From FEN-1099 sp964511015 (lineage in GTDB: Bacteria > Lernaellota > Lernaellaia > Lernaellales > Lernaellaceae), in the NCBI GenBank assembly GCA_964511015.1, contig CAZEDX010000009.1, positions 22,932-86,931 on the forward strand: DNA of 64,000 nt, written 5' to 3'. The notes under the pieces were generated by a model. That model saw nothing but the letters and a program-made list of their open reading frames with translations. It ran no database searches and was not told the origin of the DNA. Made by a program: the position numbers and the translations under genes. Below are positions 53,839-62,015 of this stretch, piece after piece (position 1 is the first letter of the stretch; every line of letters begins with the position of its first letter).

Positions 53839-55146
53839 ATGCAGATGCAGAGTTGGGCGTTCATCCTCTTCGTGGCCGTGGCGACGCTGCTGTACTGGAC
53901 GGCGATTCCCCGCCGTTTCCGGCCGCATTTTTTGTTGGCCATCAGCCTGGGCTACTACTTCGTTTGTTCGGTGACCTTCGGCGTCTTCCTGTTGATCTAC
54001 CTGTACGCCATGTTCGTGATCGGCATTCTGATCGACACCGCCGCCACCAAGCGAGGTCGAACGGCCTGGATGATCGCCGGCGTATCGATCGCACTGGGCC
54101 TGCTGTTTCTGTTCAAGGCGCGAGCGACGGTGATCCAGCTCGGCCTGATCCTGATGGGACAGGCGGGTGCGGCGAAGGTCGCGGGCATGCTGGCGGCCAA
54201 GATCGGTATTCCGCTGGGCATCAGCTACTTCACCTTCCGGGTCATCCACTACCTGGTCGAGGTCTATCGCGGCAAGGTGGTGCGGGCGACGCCGCTCGAG
54301 TTCTTTCTGTATGTGACGTTCTTCCCGGCGATGTTGAGCGGCCCGATTCACCGCTTCTACACCATTGGCCGTGAGGATCCGCGCGACTCGTTCTCGGAGC
54401 AGATGCGCACCGGCACGGCGACCACCCGTTTCCGGCTCGACGATTTCAGCTATGGTCTGTGGCGCATTCTCGTCGGCGTGGTGAAGAAATTCGTGGTGGC
54501 CGACTTTTTCGCCAAGTTGGCGATGCCGATGACCACGGCGCAGGGCCTGTTGCCGAGTGTGGACACCTGGCAGTTGTGGGTCGCCGCGCACTGCTATTTC
54601 GCCTACCTCTACATCGACTTTTCCGGCTACACCGACATGGCCATCGGCCTCGGCCGGCTGTTCGGCTTCCGCATGATGGAAAACTTCAAGATGCCGCTGC
54701 TGGCCCACAGCATGCAAGAATTCTGGCGGCGTTGGCACATGAGCTTGACGTACTACGTCATGCAGTACGTCTATATTCCGCTCGGCGGCAGCCGCAAAGG
54801 CGCGGCGCGGCAAGATCTGAACATCATGCTCACCATCGTGCTCATCGCCCTATGGCACAACCTCACGCTTAACATGTTCCTGTGGGGTGTGATGATGGGC
54901 CTCGCGAGCATCGTGCACAACCGTTACTCGCGTATTAAGAAGCGACTGTTCCCGAACCACCAACCGACGTGGTGGGGCCGCGTCCTGGGCATCATCGGCG
55001 TTTGGATGTGGACCGGCACCCTGTGGCCCTTGTTCCACCACGGGCTGCGCGTGGCCTTGATCTACTACATCAAGATGTTCCCCTTCGTGAGTGCTCTGTT
55101 CCCGGCCGTGGGTTGGCTGAACAAGGCGGGGGCGTTGATCAAATGA
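53839..55146 (+). CDS. MBOAT O-acyltransferase (AlgI/DltB-like)
   Basis: A 435-residue polytopic enzyme that moves acyl groups across the inner membrane for polymer O-acylation. Typical features are SYFTFRVIHYLVEVYRG, FFPAMLSGPIHRFYT, the LCLF/WRRWHMSLTYYVMQYVYI region, IPLGGSRKG and the catalytic His340 in ALWHNLTLNMFLWG. A GGGGAGG ribosome site precedes the ATG. With the SGNH protein before it and a 38-residue membrane peptide coupled after it, it forms a compact acylation unit. The acceptor polymer is not encoded here. Confidence 0.92.
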   Translation: MQMQSWAFILFVAVATLLYWTAIPRRFRPHFLLAISLGYYFVCSVTFGVFLLIYLYAMFVIGILIDTAATKRGRTAWMIAGVSIALGLLFLFKARATVIQLGLILMGQAGAAKVAGMLAAKIGIPLGISYFTFRVIHYLVEVYRGKVVRATPLEFFLYVTFFPAMLSGPIHRFYTIGREDPRDSFSEQMRTGTATTRFRLDDFSYGLWRILVGVVKKFVVADFFAKLAMPMTTAQGLLPSVDTWQLWVAAHCYFAYLYIDFSGYTDMAIGLGRLFGFRMMENFKMPLLAHSMQEFWRRWHMSLTYYVMQYVYIPLGGSRKGAARQDLNIMLTIVLIALWHNLTLNMFLWGVMMGLASIVHNRYSRIKKRLFPNHQPTWWGRVLGIIGVWMWTGTLWPLFHHGLRVALIYYIKMFPFVSALFPAVGWLNKAGALIK

Positions 55147-55259
55147 AAGTCAAACAGGTTCTTCAGGAAGTCGGCACCGCGATTTTCATTTGGGGTCTGT
55201 TGACCGCGGCCCTGTTGTGGGCCACGGTCGCCAAGGAATTCACTTACGCGATGTTCTGA
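55143..55259 (+). CDS. 38-residue single-pass membrane peptide
   Basis: A short gene whose ATG overlaps the MBOAT stop (ATGA), giving tight translational coupling. The product has one hydrophobic helix (VGTAIFIWGLLTAALLWATV) with Lys at both ends. Similar tiny partners are known for DltB-type systems (DltX), which gives the idea, but sequence similarity to DltX cannot be judged by eye. Likely an accessory of the acyltransferase. Confidence 0.7.
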   Translation: MKVKQVLQEVGTAIFIWGLLTAALLWATVAKEFTYAMF

Positions 55260-55308
55260 CCGGTCCGCCGCTCGCCAGCCGATCCATCATCCGGATACAA
55301 AACCACCA

Positions 55309-55337
55309 TTGACGAGCGCCTCCCTCTCGGCCATATT
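55309..55337 (+). promoter_or_regulatory. Promoter candidate before sulfatase-like gene
   Basis: TTGACG (55309-55314), 17-base spacer, CATATT (55332-55337, four of six), 25 bases before the ATG at 55363. Suggests the sulfatase-like gene can be expressed apart from the acylation genes. Confidence 0.5.
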
Positions 55338-55362
55338 CCCGCGCGGGGACAGAAAAGTAGGA

Positions 55363-56787
55363 ATGCGAAAAGGCATGAAGAAATACTGGCCTTGGGCCAT
55401 TGCGATACTCGTTGCGGCGGGACTGGCGATTAGCTTTCTCGGTGCGCATGGTGTGCCCGATGGCCGCCCCAAGCACTTGATTGTCCTGGTGCTAGACTCG
55501 GCCCGCCCCGATCACATGTCCGTGTACGGCTACCCAAAGCCGACCACGCCGTTCCTGCAGAGTCAGGCGCGCCAGATGATCGTCTTTGATCGCGCCAAGA
55601 CGGCGGCGCCGTGGACCGTGCCCAGCCACGCGACCATCTTCACCGGGCTGTGGCCGTCGGAACACCGTTCCAATTGGGGCAACGTGCACTTGGCCGAAGA
55701 ACGCGAAACGCTGGCCGAGATCCTGGCCAATAAGGGCTTCTTTACCATCGGGTTGTCATGCAATCCGTTTGTGCGCAAACGATACGGGTTCGCGCAGGGG
55801 TTCAAGGCCTTCCGCTACGTCAATTCCAACCACCGCTCGGGCGCCGAACGAGTCATCGAACGGCTGGATGGTTGGTTGGGCGAAATCGCCAACAAGAAAC
55901 GGCGCCTGTTTGTGTTCGTCAATCTCATGGACGCGCACATTCCATACAACTCGAGCCAGTACCGCCTGCAATTCGGCGCCACGCGCCAGGACCCGGTGAC
56001 CAACCACGGCAAGAAGTGGCAGATAAATGCCGGGGAGATTCCGTTTGCCGACAGCGACCGGGCCGAACACATGGCCGCCTACGATGCATCGATTCGCTTC
56101 CTGGATGACGCCGTTCAGCGTCTTTTCGGGATATTGCAACGTTACCAGATGCTGGAAGACTCGATTGTGGTGGTGACCTCCGACCACGGCGAGGGTCTCG
56201 GTGCCCACGGCAACTTGGGGCACGAATTAACCGCCTGGGAAGAGCAACTCGCGGTGCCGTTGATGGTCCGCTTGCCGCACGGAGCGCAGGGCGGCAAGCG
56301 GGTGGGCGCACTCACCTCGCTCACCGGTCTGGTGCCGCAGGTGTTGGACTGGCTGGACGTCGAACGGCCGGCGGCGTTGGCCCGGCGACCCGGCTTGCTC
56401 GATTTCCCGCCCGACGCGGTGACCGCCGAGTACCGCAGCTACTACGGCGACACCGAAGTTGCGGTCAACAAATACATGACCGACCGGCATCCGGATCTGG
56501 CGGCCCGCGACCAACACTTGCACGTCGTGTATTGCGATTCGTACAAGCTTTACGTCCGCGCCGACGGCACCCGCATGTTTTTCGATCTGGCCGCGGACCC
56601 CGGTGAAACGCGCGACCTGGCCGCGACCAATTCGCCGGCCCTGCTGAAATGCGTGCGCCGCTACGCCGAACTGGCCCGCCAAAACCGCTTCATTCCGTTC
56701 AGCGAACGGGTGCTGATCCCCGAGGGCGGCGCACCGACCGACAAGACCGATCTCGAAACGCTCAAGTCGTTGGGGTATTTGGAGTAG
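55363..56787 (+). CDS. Sulfatase-superfamily membrane-anchored hydrolase
   Basis: A 474-residue protein with a signal anchor (about 9-27) and an alkaline-phosphatase/sulfatase fold. Metal ligands are in LVLDSARPD (Asp45) and TSDHGEG (Asp274, His275), with a later NLGHELTAWEEQ. The position of the sulfatase formylglycine Cys/Ser is Thr85 (PWTVPSHATIFTG), as in phosphoglycerol and phosphoethanolamine transferases, so it is probably not a true sulfatase. It may transfer or cleave a phospho-group on an envelope polymer. The ATG at 55363 is chosen; a second ATG at 55375 is possible, and neither has ideal ribosome spacing. Confidence 0.8.
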   Translation: MRKGMKKYWPWAIAILVAAGLAISFLGAHGVPDGRPKHLIVLVLDSARPDHMSVYGYPKPTTPFLQSQARQMIVFDRAKTAAPWTVPSHATIFTGLWPSEHRSNWGNVHLAEERETLAEILANKGFFTIGLSCNPFVRKRYGFAQGFKAFRYVNSNHRSGAERVIERLDGWLGEIANKKRRLFVFVNLMDAHIPYNSSQYRLQFGATRQDPVTNHGKKWQINAGEIPFADSDRAEHMAAYDASIRFLDDAVQRLFGILQRYQMLEDSIVVVTSDHGEGLGAHGNLGHELTAWEEQLAVPLMVRLPHGAQGGKRVGALTSLTGLVPQVLDWLDVERPAALARRPGLLDFPPDAVTAEYRSYYGDTEVAVNKYMTDRHPDLAARDQHLHVVYCDSYKLYVRADGTRMFFDLAADPGETRDLAATNSPALLKCVRRYAELARQNRFIPFSERVLIPEGGAPTDKTDLETLKSLGYLE

Positions 56788-56798
56788 TAGCCGCCGCG

Positions 56799-57656
56799 TT
56801 ATGGCATCGTCGCCAGCAGATCGCGCGCCGTGACGAAGCGAAAGTCGTCCAACAAGCTGGTGATCTTGCCTTCCATCGTGGTCAAACCGATGTAGTGCTT
56901 CAGCCGCGCCTTGAACGGCGCGTGCACGCGCGGCTGACCGGGCACCAATTCCCAGGGGTGAAAGTAAACCACCACCGGCGCGTTTTCCTGCTCGTTGATG
57001 CGCCGCATGCCGGCGCGAATCATCGCGTAAGGGTAGGCGCGGAAATAGCCGCCGCCGGCAAAAGGCAGCTTGAAACGGCCGACGACCAGCGTCGCCAACG
57101 GCAGTTCCTTGAGCGTGCCGTGTTCGCCGCGGTTGATGGCCGACGGCTGGCGGTAGGTGCCGGCGAAACCGAAGGGCACCGTGCGACCGGGAAACAGGCT
57201 GGAGTCGTATTCGAAACCCTCGTCCAGCAACACGTCGAACGCCCACAGCGAGGTGCCGTCGATCGAGAAACTCGGCGCGCGAAAACCCCGCACCGGTTCG
57301 CCGATGGTGTCTTCGAGCACGGTCTTGGCCGCGCGCAGATCCATCCGGAACTCGTCGGGCGTCATCGTCCGGACCGGCTCGTGGAAATAGCCGTGGCAGG
57401 CCACCTCGTGACCCGCCGCGTGAATGGCGCGCACCAGGCGCGGATGGCGCTTGGCGAGCCAGCCCAGCACGAAGAATGTGGCGTGCACCTGGTGTTCTTC
57501 GAGCAGGCGGATGATGCGGTAGGTCGCGTTCGGCGCGACCTGTTCCAGCGTTTCCCAGTCTTCGATGTCGATGGTGTCCGCAAAGTTGCGCACGTGGAAG
57601 TAGTCTTCGACATCCACCGTCAAAACATTCTTACGTTTGCCGTCCAGATCGCTCAT
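56799..57656 (-). CDS. XrtA-type polysaccharide deacetylase
   Basis: A 285-residue NodB-fold deacetylase. Motif 1 is TVDVED (13-18) and motif 2 HEVACHGYFHEP (83-94); FRAPSFSI and VVVYFHPWEL complete the set. DYFHVRNF, TFFVLGWLAKRHP and the C-terminal FKLPFAGGGYFRAYPY segment match the deacetylases usually found in exosortase/EPS loci (DUF3473 extension). No exosortase or EPS polymerase is nearby. It removes N-acetyl groups from an exported sugar polymer. The ATG at 57656 overlaps the previous stop (ATGA), which fixes it; a GTG at 57668 is less likely. Confidence 0.9.
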   Translation of the reverse strand: MSDLDGKRKNVLTVDVEDYFHVRNFADTIDIEDWETLEQVAPNATYRIIRLLEEHQVHATFFVLGWLAKRHPRLVRAIHAAGHEVACHGYFHEPVRTMTPDEFRMDLRAAKTVLEDTIGEPVRGFRAPSFSIDGTSLWAFDVLLDEGFEYDSSLFPGRTVPFGFAGTYRQPSAINRGEHGTLKELPLATLVVGRFKLPFAGGGYFRAYPYAMIRAGMRRINEQENAPVVVYFHPWELVPGQPRVHAPFKARLKHYIGLTTMEGKITSLLDDFRFVTARDLLATMP

Positions 57657-58183
57657 CGTGTCAAACACACCCGGTCAAAGTAGATCGTATGGCGACGATC
57701 TGCCTGTTTGAGGAAGAATAGCACCCGGAACATGTGCCGCAAGTCCAATTCGCGGCCGCCGGCGGCGTGGCGGATCGTCTCCACCGGCAGGCGCACGTGT
57801 TGCGCGCGGCCGGTAAGCGCCACCGTGCCGGTATAGCGGTCGGCGAATCGGTCGGACGGCCCTTGGTCGTCGATGCGCACTAGCAACTCGCCACCGGCCA
57901 AATCGGGAGCCTCGACGTCGAACTCGAACCAGCGGTAGCCACGCCAGTCCGCGGGAATCTCCCGCAGTTCCAGCGTCGGGAATTCGCCGGTCGGCAACTC
58001 GACCGACAAACCCCGCTTACCCGAAGTAACCAGATGCACCGTTTGTTCGAGCCAGTAATGACAACGCCAGGTCAGACGCAACAGGTCACTGGGCGTCTCG
58101 AAGTCATTGACCATCAACACCGGTCTCGAACCGCATGCGACAATGGCGCAGAGCAGTAGCAGCAAAACGACAGCGCGGCGCAT
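57653..58183 (-). CDS. Lipoprotein with beta-sandwich (CIA30-like) domain
   Basis: A 176-residue lipoprotein: hydrophobic signal with lipobox IVAC (Cys17), then a beta-rich domain (VNDFETPSDLLRLTW, RWFEFDVEAPDLAGGELLVR, TIYFDRVCLTR) that resembles CIA30 or carbohydrate-binding modules. I use the ATG at 58183, 6 bases after GGAGG; an adjacent ATG at 58186 overlaps the upstream stop. It sits between a phosphoesterase and a deacetylase, so sugar binding is plausible. Confidence 0.65.
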   Translation of the reverse strand: MRRAVVLLLLLCAIVACGSRPVLMVNDFETPSDLLRLTWRCHYWLEQTVHLVTSGKRGLSVELPTGEFPTLELREIPADWRGYRWFEFDVEAPDLAGGELLVRIDDQGPSDRFADRYTGTVALTGRAQHVRLPVETIRHAAGGRELDLRHMFRVLFFLKQADRRHTIYFDRVCLTR

Positions 58184-59004
58184 CATCGGCCTCCGGTCAG
58201 CAATACGATTTCGGGTCGCCGGCCCAAGCGCAGCGGCAGAATGCTTTCGCCGATTCCCTTGGTGACGAACATCGGCGTGGCTCCTTCGCGAAACCAACCG
58301 TAAGCGTAGTTCGCGCGCGCCGAACCGAACAGCCAGCCCAGCAACTTCTGGGGCGCCCAGATCTGGCCGCCATGGGTGTCGCCGGCCAACAATAGATCCG
58401 CCCGGCTTGCCGCAGCCGCGGTGAGCGCCGTCGGGTAATGGGCCAGCACCAGGGTGGGCCGTCGATCGCCCGGCGGCGCGGCCAGTGCGGTGAGCCAGCC
58501 GCCGCGTTCCTCGGAATCCAATCCGACCAGCCGTACGGCGCCGTTTTCCAATTCGACTGTTTCGTTGCGTAAGAAGCGCACCGGCAGGTCACGCCGCAAC
58601 TCGCGCCGGCCCGGCGCGTGGCAATACGCGCAATTGCGGATGCGGCCCATGTAGTCGGAGTCGCCGAGCACGGCGAACACTCCGCCCGGCGCCTGCAATT
58701 GCTTGAGGACCTCGATCGTGCGGTCGACGTTGCCCTGATACCAGACCACATCGCCGCCCAGCAACAGATAGTCCGGTCGCAGGGCCGACAAGGTTGCCAG
58801 CAGACGCGATCGAATCGGCCAGTCGGCGGTGATGTGCAAATCGGCGACAAACGCAATGCGCCGCGGTCCTAGCGCGCGCGCCAGCGCATCCGGCAGCCGG
58901 AGACGAACGACCTCGATCCGGCGCGGCTCGATCTGCCAGGCATAGACCAGTACGGCGAGCAGAACGATGGCGGGGGCGCCCAACAGCCAACGGAATTCCT
59001 TCAT
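58183..59004 (-). CDS. Membrane-anchored metallophosphoesterase with CxxCH
   Basis: A 273-residue protein with a signal-anchor helix (LLGAPAIVLLAVLVYAWQ) and a calcineurin-like phosphoesterase domain: ADLHITAD, LLLGGDVVWY, LGDSDYMG where GNHD is usual, LAHYP, and GDTHGGQ. Between motif 3 and the next strand it carries NCAYCHAPG, a CxxCH sequence that could bind heme c or a metal if the domain is periplasmic. Relatives such as YkuE and LpxG act on phospholipids or lipid A precursors. ATGA overlaps join it to both neighbours. Confidence 0.8.
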   Translation of the reverse strand: MKEFRWLLGAPAIVLLAVLVYAWQIEPRRIEVVRLRLPDALARALGPRRIAFVADLHITADWPIRSRLLATLSALRPDYLLLGGDVVWYQGNVDRTIEVLKQLQAPGGVFAVLGDSDYMGRIRNCAYCHAPGRRELRRDLPVRFLRNETVELENGAVRLVGLDSEERGGWLTALAAPPGDRRPTLVLAHYPTALTAAAASRADLLLAGDTHGGQIWAPQKLLGWLFGSARANYAYGWFREGATPMFVTKGIGESILPLRLGRRPEIVLLTGGR

Positions 59005-60539
59005 CGGTGCAACCGCGCGGTGCCGAGGCTGCGGAAATCGCCGCCCGGATTGATGGTGAACCCCTCCAGCGCACGCGTCAGCACTACGTAGTCGTCCGCC
59101 CACCACAGGCTGACGTAGACACAGTCCTCCGCCAGTTGCTTTTGCACCAGGCCGTAGAGGCGGCGCCGCTCCAACGGGTCGAACGAGCGGCGCGCGGCGT
59201 CCAGCCATTGGTCGACCTGCGCGTTGGCGTAACGGCCGCGATTGCCGCCGGTCGGCGGCACCATTGAGGAATGGAACGCGTAGAACAAATGGTCCGGGTC
59301 GGTCACGCCCACCCAGGTCAGGGTGTAGGTTTCGAAATTGCCGCTCTTGATGTCTTCGAAGAAAGTGCCCCATTCGAGACTGCGGCGCTCCAGGCCGATG
59401 CCCACGCGCGCGAGCTGTTCGGCGATGACCTCCGCGATGCGCATACGCAGCTTGTTGGTGCTGGTCTTGTACGACAACGTGAAACGTAAGCCCGGACCAT
59501 CGCCGTCGGGATCGATCCGGCCCGCTTCGTCCAGCAATTGCTTCGCCAGCGCCGGGTCGTAAGGATACTGCCGCACGTCGCCTTCGTAGGCCCAGTTGCT
59601 TGGCGCCAGCAGGCCGGTGGCCGGCCGTGCCATGTCGAACAACAGTGTTTTAATGATCTGCCGCCGGTCGATGGCGTGCGCGATCGCGCGACGCACCCGC
59701 ACGTCGGATACCAGGCCCCGCGGATCGGTCAGGTTGAACCCGAGGTAGCTGTAGTTGATGCCGGGCTGGCGCATGAGCTGCATACCCGGCAGGTCGGCAA
59801 AGAACTTGACTGCGTAAGGCGGCACCGCGCTCAGCACCAGATCGACCTCGCCTTTTTTCAGTCGCAGCGTGCGGCTAGTGTCGTTGACGACGACGTCGAA
59901 GACGATACGGCGGATGGGCGGTGCGCCGCCGCGGTAGCGCTCGTCGGCTTCCAGAACGACCTGCCGCCCGCGTTCGAACGACGTCAGGCGGTAGGGGCCC
60001 GAGCCGATCGGCGTGGCCGCCAGTGCCGCCGGGTCGGTCAGCCGTGCCGGTACGATCGGCCGGGTCATCTTGAGCAGAAACGGCGAGAACGGCTCCGACA
60101 GACGGATCACCACCGTGCGGTCATCCGGCGTCTCGATGGCCGCAATGCGCGCGTAGCTGTCCTGGCTCGGGCACTGGTTGGCCGGGTCCGCCAGAAAGCG
60201 GAACGTTGTGGCGACGTCGGCACTGGTCAGCGGTTGCCCGTCCTGCCAATGCAGGTTCGGCCGCAGCACGAAACGGTAGGTAGTTTCGTCCACCACCTCG
60301 TAGCTTTCGGCGAGGGCCGGCACAACCTCGCCGTTGGGGGCGTCGGTCAGCAGGCCTTCATAGATCAGTGGGATGATGCGCGTCGAATAGGCGTCAGTCG
60401 CGAACCGCGGATCGAGGTTGGTGGGGTTGCCCTCCAACGCGATGCGCAAAGTGTCGCCCGGCGGCGGAGTGGAGCCGCAGGACGCCAGGAACAGGATCAG
60501 CCACAGCCCGGCCAGCCGGCCGGCGAATTTCGGTTTCAT
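59001..60539 (-). CDS. Family 5 solute-binding lipoprotein
   Basis: A 512-residue periplasmic binding protein for peptides, nickel or similar (SBP_bac_5). A lipobox LASC with Cys21 is followed by LRIALEGNPTNLDPRFATDA, IIPLIYEGLLTD, PNLHWQDGQPLTSADVATTF, RVRRAIAHAIDRRQIIKTL and later LERRRLYGLVQKQLAEDCVY. No ABC permease or ATPase gene is in the window, so it is either an orphan or works with a transporter elsewhere. The ATG at 60539 gives the signal peptide directly. Confidence 0.92.
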   Translation of the reverse strand: MKPKFAGRLAGLWLILFLASCGSTPPPGDTLRIALEGNPTNLDPRFATDAYSTRIIPLIYEGLLTDAPNGEVVPALAESYEVVDETTYRFVLRPNLHWQDGQPLTSADVATTFRFLADPANQCPSQDSYARIAAIETPDDRTVVIRLSEPFSPFLLKMTRPIVPARLTDPAALAATPIGSGPYRLTSFERGRQVVLEADERYRGGAPPIRRIVFDVVVNDTSRTLRLKKGEVDLVLSAVPPYAVKFFADLPGMQLMRQPGINYSYLGFNLTDPRGLVSDVRVRRAIAHAIDRRQIIKTLLFDMARPATGLLAPSNWAYEGDVRQYPYDPALAKQLLDEAGRIDPDGDGPGLRFTLSYKTSTNKLRMRIAEVIAEQLARVGIGLERRSLEWGTFFEDIKSGNFETYTLTWVGVTDPDHLFYAFHSSMVPPTGGNRGRYANAQVDQWLDAARRSFDPLERRRLYGLVQKQLAEDCVYVSLWWADDYVVLTRALEGFTINPGGDFRSLGTARLHR

Positions 60540-60585
60540 ATCGGTGCCCAGAATGACAGCGTGGCGGGCGATTTTCAACGGAGGG

Positions 60586-61521
60586 TCACAGCCCGTGGGC
60601 TAGGTTCATTCCCTCGAGCTTGTCCAGTTCGCTTTCCTTCTCTTCCAGTCGCTGGGTGAACTTGGCCGCCAGTGATTTCAGATCCTGATCCTTCGGTTCG
60701 GCCTCCAACAGACGCCGGCATAAAATCAGCGCTTCGTCGAGCAGGCTGATTTCCAGTTCGATCTGCGCGATGACCGCCGCCATACCCAGTTCTTCGATGC
60801 CCTCCGCCAACATTTCCTGCTTGCGCAGTTGGGCGCGCTTTTGTTCCTCGGTCAGCGGCATCTCGGGCCGGTTGCGTTCGGCGCCGAGGGCTTCGCTGGT
60901 CAGCTTGTCGGCCACGGAATCGATAGAACCTTCAAGGTCCTCGAGCGTGTCGAGCGTCTGGTCGGTAGCCCGTTTGATTGCCGCACGGTCGGTTGTGCGG
61001 ACTGGCGCATCCTCGGCAATGATGTTCCGGATATCGACCACTGACGACTTGCGATTGGCCAGGTCATAGATGTCGACGCCTTCTCCAACCTGGCCCAGTT
61101 GCGCCATCTCGGCCTGCCGCCGCAGCTGCATGCGGATGTTACGCATCTCGAAATCGAACGGCACCTTTTCAATGACTTCTTCCAGCAGCGCCTCAGCCTT
61201 TTCCCGGTCGTTGAGCCGGGCATAGAGCTTGATCAGGCTCTTGTTCAGCTCGACGCTGTCGGTGACCACGTTTCGCACCAGTTCCAGTTCGCGTTTGGCG
61301 TCGGCTAGCCGTCCCTGGCGCAAGAAGACCTTGCCCAACACCTCGTGGCAGGCCAGGTAGCGGGGAAAGATTTCTAGCCCGATCCGGCAGACTTCTAGCG
61401 CGTCGTCAAACAGGCCGACGCGGCGGAAACAGTCTGCTAACGGCGCGTACACCTTGGCATAGCGATCCCGCCGGATGCGCTGGCTGAACTTCTGGATGTT
61501 GCGCAGAACTCGCTCTTCCAT
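60586..61521 (-). CDS. TPR-repeat protein
   Basis: A 311-residue cytoplasmic protein with N-terminal TPR-like helices (YAKVYAPLADCFRRVGLFDD, LEVCRIGLEIFPRYLACHEV, LGKVFLRQGRLADAKRELEL), a charged middle of unknown structure (VDIYDLANRKSSVVDIRN) and a C-terminal helical pair (EISLLDEALILCRRLLEAEP). A scaffold role is likely; partners are unknown. It follows the SRPBCC gene by 45 bases on the same strand. Confidence 0.75.
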   Translation of the reverse strand: MEERVLRNIQKFSQRIRRDRYAKVYAPLADCFRRVGLFDDALEVCRIGLEIFPRYLACHEVLGKVFLRQGRLADAKRELELVRNVVTDSVELNKSLIKLYARLNDREKAEALLEEVIEKVPFDFEMRNIRMQLRRQAEMAQLGQVGEGVDIYDLANRKSSVVDIRNIIAEDAPVRTTDRAAIKRATDQTLDTLEDLEGSIDSVADKLTSEALGAERNRPEMPLTEEQKRAQLRKQEMLAEGIEELGMAAVIAQIELEISLLDEALILCRRLLEAEPKDQDLKSLAAKFTQRLEEKESELDKLEGMNLAHGL

Positions 61522-61566
61522 GGTTTCTCGTCAAACGCGGACCGCAGCCCGCCTGGCCGCGGCCGC

Positions 61567-61995
61567 CTACTTAGTCGATTCGATCCGTTTCTTGAAAGCC
61601 TCAAGCATTTTCGGCAACTGGCTTTCCTGCAGCATCTTCAAGACGCTGGACGGCACCAGCAAGCCGAACTCGACATCTACCGTATAGGTCGCCTCGGTCT
61701 TGCCTTTGCCCTGTTCCTTCAGAGACCAACCGCCGCTGTTCTTCTTCATAAAGCCTTTGACCAGCTTCCATTCCCAGCTCTTGCCCGGCGTGCCCCACAG
61801 GTCGAGAGTGTAGGAGATCTCCTTGATCACCTTCACTTTGAACTCGGCCTGCAGCTTGTCCTTGCCGTCCCGCTTGATAATTTTAACTTCCTTCAGTTCT
61901 TCCAGGAACTCCGGGTAGCGCTCCAGGTCGCAAATCACCTGATAGCATTTCTCCGGCGTCGCATTGATGACGATCGTTCGTTCGGACTTCGGCAT
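61567..61995 (-). CDS. SRPBCC (polyketide cyclase/COQ10-like) protein
   Basis: A 142-residue single-domain protein: SERTIVINATPEKCYQVICD, LERYPEFLEELKEVKIIKRD, GWSLKEQGKGKTEATYTVD and a long C-terminal helix (LQESQLPKMLEAFKKRIEST). Family members bind hydrophobic ligands such as quinone or lipid. The AGGAGG site sets the ATG at 61995; an upstream open frame overlaps the M50 gene and is not used. No signal peptide, so it is cytoplasmic. Confidence 0.85.
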   Translation of the reverse strand: MPKSERTIVINATPEKCYQVICDLERYPEFLEELKEVKIIKRDGKDKLQAEFKVKVIKEISYTLDLWGTPGKSWEWKLVKGFMKKNSGGWSLKEQGKGKTEATYTVDVEFGLLVPSSVLKMLQESQLPKMLEAFKKRIESTK

Positions 61996-62015
61996 CGATG
62001 AACCTCCTGAAACCG

